Source: JBFGCT01 sp041581055
GTDB taxonomy: Bacteria; Actinomycetota; Acidimicrobiia; Acidimicrobiales; Ilumatobacteraceae
Length of the DNA: 7,808 nucleotides
Assembly: GCA_041581055.1 (NCBI GenBank)
Contig: JBFGCT010000187.1
Span: 1 to 7,808, forward strand
Direction of reading: 5' to 3'
Shown here piece by piece: positions 6,349 to 7,808 of this stretch. Made by a program: the position numbers and the translations under genes. Under the pieces are notes generated by a model that saw only the letters and a program-made list of their open reading frames with translations, ran no database searches and was not told where the DNA came from. How positions within the stretch are numbered: the stretch's first letter is position 1; each line of letters begins with the position of its first letter.

Positions 6349-7686
6349 TCAGGCGGTGCGGAAGCGGGTGATCTTGTCCTCGCCGATCCGCTCGCGCTTG
6401 GCCGGGTCGTCGATGCCGAGCCCCTCCTCGGGCGCGAGGCACAGCACGCCGAGTTTGCCCTCGGCTTCGTTGTGGTGGACGGCGAGCGCCGCCTCGCCGA
6501 CGCGGTCGAGCGGGTACACCTGCGAGAGGAGCGGTTGGATGCGGCCCTGGTCGAGCAGCCGGTTCGCGGCGAAGGCCTCGGCGTAATTGGCGAAGTGGGA
6601 GGCGACGAGCTTCTTCAGCTTCATCCAGAAATGTCGATTGTCGAACTCGACCATGTACCCCGACGTCGCCGCGCACGTCACCACCGTCCCACCGCGTTTG
6701 ACGGCGAAGACCGACGCGCCCATCGTCGACCGGCCGGGGTGCTCGAACACGATGTCGACGTCCTCGCCGCCGTTCACCTCGCGGATCTTCTTGCCGAGCC
6801 GGCGCCACTCCGACTCGTCCTGGGTCTGCTCGTCGGACCAGAACCGGTAGCCCTCGGCCCGCCGGTCGATGACCGCCGCGCACCCCATCGACCTCAGCAG
6901 CGCGGCCCGCTCGGGCGACGACACGACCCCGACCGGGGTGCCGCCGCCGTTCAGGACGTATTGCACCGCGTAGCCGCCGATCCCGCCGGTGGCGCCCCAG
7001 ATCAGGACGCTGTCGCCCTGCTTCATGCGCGCCCCGTGCTGGCCGACGAGCATCCGGTACGACGTCGAGTTGCACAGCGCGTTGACCGCCGCCTCCTCCC
7101 ACGACAGGTGCGCCGGCTTGGGCATCAGCTGGTTGGCCTTCACGACCGAGAGATCGGCGAGGCCGCCGAAGTTGGTCTCGAATCCCCAGATGCGCTGGTT
7201 GGCGGCGAGCATCGAGTCGTCGTGGGCCGACGGATCCTGGTCGTCGACGTGGTTGCAGTGGACGGTCACTCGGTCGCCCGGCTTCCAATTGCGCACCGCC
7301 GCGCCGACGCGCACGACCACGCCGGACGCGTCCGAGCCGACGACGTGGTACGGCAGCGCGTGGCGCGCCGCCAGCGCGCTCTCCCGCCCGAGGCGATCCA
7401 GGAACCCGAACGTCGGCAACGGTTCGAAGATCGACGTCCAGACCGTGTTGAAGTTGATGCTCGACGCCATCACCGCGAGGTACACCTCGTCGGGCGCCAG
7501 CTCGGGGGTCGCGACGTGCTCGACGTGCAGCGACTTGCGCGGGTCCTTGTCGGCGGAGTCGATCCCCTCGAACATGTCGACCTCGTCGCGCCGCACGAAT
7601 GCCGCCCGATAGTGGTCGGGGATCGGCACGGCGGCGATGTCGTCGCCGCCGGCGCCGTTCTCGATCGCGTCCAGGATGTGGTCCAT
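6349..7686 (-). CDS. ccr: Crotonyl-CoA carboxylase/reductase
   Basis: Ccr catalyses NADPH-dependent reductive carboxylation of crotonyl-CoA to (2S)-ethylmalonyl-CoA, the key step of the ethylmalonyl-CoA pathway and a source of polyketide extender units. The 445 residues equal the family's usual length. An N-terminal GroES-like catalytic domain and a Rossmann domain (WGATGGIGGYAVQ, 230-242) identify a medium-chain dehydrogenase/reductase. The four residues known to hold CO2 in the Kitasatospora enzyme (Asn81, Phe170, Glu171, His365) are found here at Asn80, Phe169, Glu170 and His364, a constant offset of one, so carboxylation rather than plain enoyl reduction is predicted. The N-terminus MDHILDAI is typical of the family, supporting this ATG. 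It is first in an apparent operon with the HAD and GH18 genes. Upstream lie a -10-like box and a 16-bp palindrome. Confidence 0.95.
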   Translation of the reverse strand: MDHILDAIENGAGGDDIAAVPIPDHYRAAFVRRDEVDMFEGIDSADKDPRKSLHVEHVATPELAPDEVYLAVMASSINFNTVWTSIFEPLPTFGFLDRLGRESALAARHALPYHVVGSDASGVVVRVGAAVRNWKPGDRVTVHCNHVDDQDPSAHDDSMLAANQRIWGFETNFGGLADLSVVKANQLMPKPAHLSWEEAAVNALCNSTSYRMLVGQHGARMKQGDSVLIWGATGGIGGYAVQYVLNGGGTPVGVVSSPERAALLRSMGCAAVIDRRAEGYRFWSDEQTQDESEWRRLGKKIREVNGGEDVDIVFEHPGRSTMGASVFAVKRGGTVVTCAATSGYMVEFDNRHFWMKLKKLVASHFANYAEAFAANRLLDQGRIQPLLSQVYPLDRVGEAALAVHHNEAEGKLGVLCLAPEEGLGIDDPAKRERIGEDKITRFRTA

Positions 7687-7692
7687 CCGACG

Positions 7693-7698
7693 ACGTTA
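7693..7698 (-). promoter_or_regulatory. Candidate -10 box for ccr (leaderless)
   Basis: Read on the minus strand, TAACGT ends 6 nt before the ccr ATG, the same spacing as before disA and the gene at 7785. It fits TANNNT but only 3 of 6 TATAAT bases. It overlaps the proximal half of the 16-bp palindrome at 7695-7710. No Shine-Dalgarno or clear -35 box is seen. Confidence 0.4.
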
Positions 7699-7710
7699 CC
7701 GATGGGTAAC
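7695..7710. promoter_or_regulatory. 16-bp palindrome overlapping the ccr promoter (putative operator)
   Basis: GTTACC-GATG-GGTAAC is a perfect inverted repeat with 6-bp arms and a 4-bp spacer, located 9-24 bp before the ccr start codon and overlapping its candidate -10 box. It is AT-richer than its surroundings. Size, symmetry and position fit a dimeric repressor site such as for a TetR- or GntR-type regulator; the regulator is not in this window and the identification is inference. Confidence 0.55.
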
Positions 7711-7730
7711 CCCACAGGACGAAGCGTCGG

Positions 7731-7763
7731 GGCATCCGGCCGCCGGAAGCGGGGCCGGATGCC
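7731..7763. repeat. 10-bp-arm inverted repeat between divergent genes
   Basis: GGCATCCGGC (7731-7740) and GCCGGATGCC (7754-7763) are perfect 10-bp inverted arms separated by 13 bp. The right arm falls between where the -35 and -10 boxes of the plus-strand gene at 7785 should be. It could be an operator bound by a dimer on one DNA face, or a hairpin. No T-tract adjoins the stem, so it does not look like an intrinsic terminator, and it shares no sequence with the GTTACC palindrome. Confidence 0.6.
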
Positions 7764-7772
7764 GTTGCGCGG

Positions 7773-7778
7773 TACGAT
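7773..7778 (+). promoter_or_regulatory. Candidate -10 box for the gene starting at 7785
   Basis: TACGAT (4 of 6 matches to TATAAT) ends exactly 6 nt before an ATG at 7785. The spacing is identical to that at disA and suggests a leaderless transcript. Confidence 0.5.
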
Positions 7779-7784
7779 TTTCCG

Positions 7785-7808
7785 ATGACCGCTTCCCCTG
7801 GTTCCCAC
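7785..7808 (+). CDS. Start of an unidentified gene (partial, 8 codons)
   Basis: Only MTASPGSH is visible before the window ends, too little to assign a function. It is called a gene because the ATG stands 6 nt after TACGAT, as in the other leaderless-type starts here, and because it faces away from ccr across a 98-bp region with two inverted repeats. It might encode a regulator of ccr, but nothing in the eight residues shows this. Confidence 0.4.

Noticed and set aside
5746..7788. Open frame of 680 codons on the plus strand opposite ccr and the HAD gene
   Set aside because: It is antisense to two genes with complete catalytic motifs; composition is that of a GC-rich shadow frame.
1..7808. 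Defence system, prophage or insertion sequence
   Set aside because: Every full-length gene has a recognisable or plausible chromosomal family. No transposase, integrase, toxin-antitoxin pair or terminal repeat pair was seen.

Overview
The window is very GC-rich, almost wholly coding on both strands, and rich in Asp, Ala, Arg and Gly codons. Together with an actinobacterial gene set (LppM-like lipoprotein, radA-disA pair, mycothiol-type DsbA-fold protein, crotonyl-CoA carboxylase/reductase), this points to a high-GC actinobacterium. An Acidimicrobiia/Ilumatobacter-like lineage is a guess from general resemblance, not something the sequence proves. No mobile element, CRISPR array, rRNA or tRNA is visible.

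Layout. Bases 1-240 are a non-coding mosaic tandem repeat that probably continues leftwards out of the window. Four plus-strand genes follow: an LppM-like membrane lipoprotein (300-1127), a DsbA-fold oxidoreductase-like protein (1181-1897), radA (1950-3356) and disA (3415-4491). The disA stop meets a convergent minus-strand cluster after only 4 bp. That cluster reads right to left: ccr (7686-6349), a HAD phosphatase (6338-5685) and a membrane-anchored GH18 protein (5713-4496). The spacings are 10 bp and then a 29-bp overlap, so the three are probably one operon. A 98-bp divergent promoter region (7687-7784) separates ccr from a plus-strand gene of which only eight codons are seen. It carries two perfect, unrelated inverted repeats.

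Biology. RadA (branch-migration helicase) and DisA (c-di-AMP synthase that scans DNA) form a known functional pair in which RadA modulates DisA. disA also appears to have its own promoter just ahead of its start codon. Ccr carries all four residues of the CO2-binding pocket, so the host likely makes ethylmalonyl-CoA, for the ethylmalonyl-CoA pathway or for extender units. The HAD and GH18 genes have no obvious metabolic link to it.

Regulation. Several genes (disA, ccr, the gene at 7785, and less clearly the lipoprotein and dsbA-like genes) have a TANNNT-like hexamer ending 6-7 nt before the ATG and no Shine-Dalgarno sequence, the arrangement expected for leaderless mRNAs. I see no convincing new multi-gene system. 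The best leads are the two intergenic inverted repeats by ccr, the upstream mosaic repeat, the CPFA active site in the DsbA-like protein, and the KHRFG variant of the RadA signature.
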